Of a stretch of DNA of 64,000 bases, positions 61,464-64,000 are shown piece by piece. Both the position numbers and the translations under genes were made by a program. The notes under the pieces were generated by a model that ran no database searches, had not been told where the DNA came from, and worked only from the letters and a program-made list of their open reading frames with translations. This DNA comes from Verrucomicrobiota bacterium (GTDB lineage: Bacteria; Verrucomicrobiota; Verrucomicrobiia; Chthoniobacterales; UBA10450), in the NCBI GenBank assembly GCA_003218375.1, contig QHNH01000023.1:12920-76919 (forward strand). The letters run 5' to 3'. Within the stretch, counting starts at the first letter, position 1, and every line of letters starts with the position of its first letter.

Positions 61464-62875
61464 CGATCGGGCGATTTGCGCGCGTAGGAACTTTCCACCC
61501 GCTGGGCCACGTCGCGATAGCCGTAATCGGCCTCGTAGATCTGCTTCATCGCGCCGATCGATTTCTCGCCCTCGCCCATCTGCTCGTAAACCAGGCCGAG
61601 ATCGTAAACGATCTCCTTCTTCATCGCGTCCATCGAAGTGATTTCCTTCGCCGCTTCTTCCAATTGCTTCGCCGCCAGGTCGAGCATGCCGAGCTCGCGG
61701 TAACAACGCCCGAGCAGGTTCATCGATTTCAGCCGCGCGTTTGGATTCTGCCGGGCGCGTTGCAACTCCGGCAGCGCTTCCCGCGGCAGGCCGGCCTCGA
61801 ACAAACGTTCCCCCAGCTCGAAGCGAAGCTGGAGATCGGTTGGGTTGCGCTCGGAACGTTTCCGCGCGTCGGCGATCAACGACTCGGCCCGTTGTTTCTT
61901 CGCCAACGTCAGCGCTTCGGAGCGGGCAGCGTAGTCCGCCGCTTCGGGCCCGTGGCTGGCGAGGAATTTCTCGTGCGCCGCAATCTCGTGGTCCGATTGA
62001 GATTGCTGCAAATCGGCCACCTTTCGGACGAGCGATGGGTCGCTGCCGCTGGTCAGATCGGCCGCGTATTGATACCAGGCGATGGCGTTCTCGGTGTCTT
62101 CTTTTTGTTCGTATAAAACGCCCAGCCGCCGCGCGAGATCGACGCTCTGCGGTTCCACCTGGTGGCGCGCATACGTTTCTTCGATCTGTTGCTCGAGCGA
62201 TTCGCCGGTGAGTGCCATCCGGCTTTGTTGCTCGAGCGAGACCGCCGCCTCCTTGTCCTTGATCAGGTCGCGATAACTTTCCGCCTGCGTCCAGCCACCG
62301 GTTTTCATCGATCCCCGGGCCGCCGCATCTTTGCCGAGCCGCAGCGCTGCAGCATCCGTCGGATCGATTTCGCTGAGCTTGTTGTAAATTTCGACCGCCT
62401 GGTCGCTCTCGCCCAGTTCCTGAAAAAGCCGGCCCAGCTCGTGGAGGATTTTTGTGTCGCCCGGTTTTTCTTCGATTACAGTCTGCAAGGCAAAGACGCC
62501 GATCTCCGGCCAGCCTGCCGCCACCGCCGCTTGTTTCAGAATCAGGTTTGCCTGCCGGTTGTAGGGTTCGTCCTCCAAAACTTTCTCGATCATTTCCACG
62601 GCCCGTTTCGGATCTTTCTTCAGCTCGCGCTGCGCCTTCATGATCGTGAGAGACGCGGTGGAGACATTGAACAGCGCCTTCTTCGCCGTCTTCTGCTTCG
62701 TGATTTCCGCCCGGCGCAAAAGCTGGCGGCCCGTGAGAAATTCCGGCTCCTGTCTCAGGATCCCCTGCAAAAGCGAGATCGCGTACCCGAAATTCCGCAT
62801 CTCGATTGCCGCCACCGCTTTCAGCCAATGGCTCCGCAGTTGTTCGCTCAATTCCTTTTCGGTTTTGACCGGCAT
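61460..62875 (-). CDS. Tetratricopeptide-repeat protein downstream of mutS
   Basis: A 471-residue, largely helical protein with many TPRs (for example ALQTVIEEKPGDTKILHELG and LGRLFQELGESDQAVEIYNK, and MNLLGRCYRELGMLDLAAKQLEEA). No signal peptide. It begins 3 bases after the mutS stop codon, so it is the next gene of the mutS operon. Such TPR proteins are common companions in this phylum; no function is inferable. Overlaps the opposite-strand methyltransferase by 4 bases. Confidence 0.85.
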   Translation of the reverse strand: MPVKTEKELSEQLRSHWLKAVAAIEMRNFGYAISLLQGILRQEPEFLTGRQLLRRAEITKQKTAKKALFNVSTASLTIMKAQRELKKDPKRAVEMIEKVLEDEPYNRQANLILKQAAVAAGWPEIGVFALQTVIEEKPGDTKILHELGRLFQELGESDQAVEIYNKLSEIDPTDAAALRLGKDAAARGSMKTGGWTQAESYRDLIKDKEAAVSLEQQSRMALTGESLEQQIEETYARHQVEPQSVDLARRLGVLYEQKEDTENAIAWYQYAADLTSGSDPSLVRKVADLQQSQSDHEIAAHEKFLASHGPEAADYAARSEALTLAKKQRAESLIADARKRSERNPTDLQLRFELGERLFEAGLPREALPELQRARQNPNARLKSMNLLGRCYRELGMLDLAAKQLEEAAKEITSMDAMKKEIVYDLGLVYEQMGEGEKSIGAMKQIYEADYGYRDVAQRVESSYARKSPDR

Positions 62876-62878
62876 GGC

Positions 62879-64000
62879 TCAGAACAAATCCATCTGCGGC
62901 TTTTGGGAAAGGGGCGCCGGCTTTTTGCCGCGCCGGCTCTTCGCCGGCTTTTGCGCTTCCACGGCGCCATTTGGTTTTTCCAGGTGCGAGAGAATGTCCC
63001 TGGCGCGATCGAGGATCTCCCTCGGGATCCCGGCCAGCCGCGCGACGTGGATCCCGTAGCTCTTGTCCGCGCCGCCCGGGATGATCTTGCGCAGGAAAAT
63101 GATCTGCTCGTTCCACTCGCGCACGGCGACGTTGAAATTCGCCACGCCTTTCCGTTCCGACGCGAGCTTCGTCAGCTCGTGGTAATGGGTCGCGAAGAGA
63201 GTGCGCGCCTTGATTTTGTCGTGAAGAAATTCGGCGACGCTCCAGGCGATGGAAAGGCCGTCGAAGGTCGAAGTGCCGCGTCCAATCTCATCGAGGATCA
63301 CGAGGCTGTGCTCGCTCGCGTTGTTCACGATGTTTGCGGTCTCGTTCATCTCGACCATGAACGTCGACTGGCCGCGCGAAAGATCGTCGCTCGCGCCGAC
63401 ACGAGTGAAAACGCGGTCCACCAGCCCGATCTCCGCGCTCGAGGCCGGAACGAAGCTTCCGATCTGCGCCATTAACACGATCAGGGCCACCTGCCGGATG
63501 TAGGTCGATTTCCCGGCCATGTTCGGACCGGTGATGATCGCGAGCCGCATTCGTTCGCCATCGAGATCGGTGTCGTTAGGCACGAATTTTTCCTCGGCCA
63601 GGTTTTGATCGAGCACCGGATGGCGTCCGTCGCGGATCACCAGCCGCAACGATTCATTCAGGGCCGGCCGGGAATAACCGTAAAGTCGCGCGGTCTCCGC
63701 GAGGGCGCAGAGGACGTCGAGCGTTCCAATCGCGTTGGCCGTCGCCTGGATCGGCTCCAGTTCGTGCAGCGTTTCTTCGCGCAAGGTTTGAAAAAGCTGA
63801 TACTCCAGCTGCCGCGCCTTTTCGTCCGCGCCGAGAATCTTCGATTCCATTTCCTTCAATTCCGGCGTGATGAAACGCTCGCCGCCGACGGTCGTTTGTT
63901 TGCGGATGTAGCGTGCCGGGACATTCGCCAAATTCGATTTCGTAATCTCGATGAAGTAGCCGAAAACGGAATTGAAACGGACCTTGAGCGACTTGATCCC
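62879..64000 (-). CDS. mutS: DNA mismatch-repair ATPase MutS, 5' end beyond window
   Basis: The visible 374 codons are the C-terminal lever, core and ATPase of MutS, which recognises mismatches. Motifs: GPNMAGKST (Walker A), [15 protein letters not shown] (Walker B and signature), the dimer interface ILDRARDIL, and the Lys/Ala-rich tail [10 protein letters not shown]. The frame is open to base 64000 and continues outside; the TTG start at 63931 is internal to the gene. All ATPase motifs are intact. The gene is followed at 3 bases by the TPR gene. Confidence 0.97.
   Translation of the reverse strand, partial: GIKSLKVRFNSVFGYFIEITKSNLANVPARYIRKQTTVGGERFITPELKEMESKILGADEKARQLEYQLFQTLREETLHELEPIQATANAIGTLDVLCALAETARLYGYSRPALNESLRLVIRDGRHPVLDQNLAEEKFVPNDTDLDGERMRLAIITGPNMAGKSTYIRQVALIVLMAQIGSFVPASSAEIGLVDRVFTRVGASDDLSRGQSTFMVEMNETANIVNNASEHSLVILDEIGRGTSTFDGLSIAWSVAEFLHDKIKARTLFATHYHELTKLASERKGVANFNVAVREWNEQIIFLRKIIPGGADKSYGIHVARLAGIPREILDRARDILSHLEKPNGAVEAQKPAKSRRGKKPAPLSQKPQMDLF

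Noticed and set aside
61332-63116. 594-codon minus frame
   Set aside because: Shadow of the TPR and mutS genes in another frame; composition is Arg/Gly/Pro-rich junk.
3263-63581. GCCTAAC as attC core sites of an integron (RYYYAAC)
   Set aside because: Copies lie singly inside conserved core genes, without partner inverse cores, gene cassettes or an integron integrase.

Overview
The window looks like chromosomal DNA of a GC-rich, probably soil-dwelling bacterium. The best fit is Verrucomicrobiota (Chthoniobacterales-like). This is inferred from the density of MacB/FtsX-type ADOP permeases, the many short palindromic intergenic repeats, and a secreted beta-helix protein with a C-terminal repeat module common in that phylum. 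No rRNA or tRNA gene was seen, so the assignment is not certain. Both ends cut genes: oligoendopeptidase F on the left, MutS on the right.

Layout. 1-6.7 kb: housekeeping and small genes (pepF, TPR proteins, a serine hydrolase, YjbQ, hpt, MoaD/ThiS-like, YajQ). 6.8-27.7 kb: a 21-kb leftward block with a sigma-54 two-component pair at its upstream end, then a near-consensus sigma-54 promoter (24685-24700), a small membrane protein, an HlyD/MacA-like adaptor, two LolD/MacB-type ATPases, five paralogous ADOP permeases, a serine hydrolase and a DUF4097-like protein. The block reads as one regulated ABC efflux or envelope-export system grown by duplication; repeats sit between the permease copies.

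28.0-32.0 kb: a visibly less GC-rich islet that is the best candidate for an undescribed system. It holds a 70-aa lysine-rich peptide gene, a 540-aa protein with a heme-oxygenase-like diiron-oxidase domain behind a possible winged-helix N-terminus, an HEGGH metallopeptidase-like protein and a 2OG-Fe(II) oxygenase-like protein. Together they resemble a peptide-modifying (RiPP-like) cassette; this is inference.

32.1-45.9 kb: accessory DNA lying between degenerate copies of the 3' end of comM, whose intact copy is at 45.9-47.4 kb. It carries a tyrosinase with a free-standing paralogue of its own C-terminal domain, a DUF2182 membrane protein, a 5'-3' exonuclease, a caspase-like/lipoprotein/membrane-protein operon, a K+ channel, fragments of a DUF1801 gene, an XRE regulator amid six copies of a 23-bp palindrome, an esterase and a large secreted beta-helix protein.

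47.6-64 kb: back to core-like content: a cytochrome-like pseudogene, a sigma-70 factor, pyruvate kinase, a surface-glycan cluster with two giant multidomain glycosyltransferases and methyltransferases, a TPR protein and mutS. Across the whole window a 9-mer, GCCTAACGA, occurs ten times on both strands, mostly inside genes and often at the cost of rare codons; it may be an uptake-type or other genome-wide signal.
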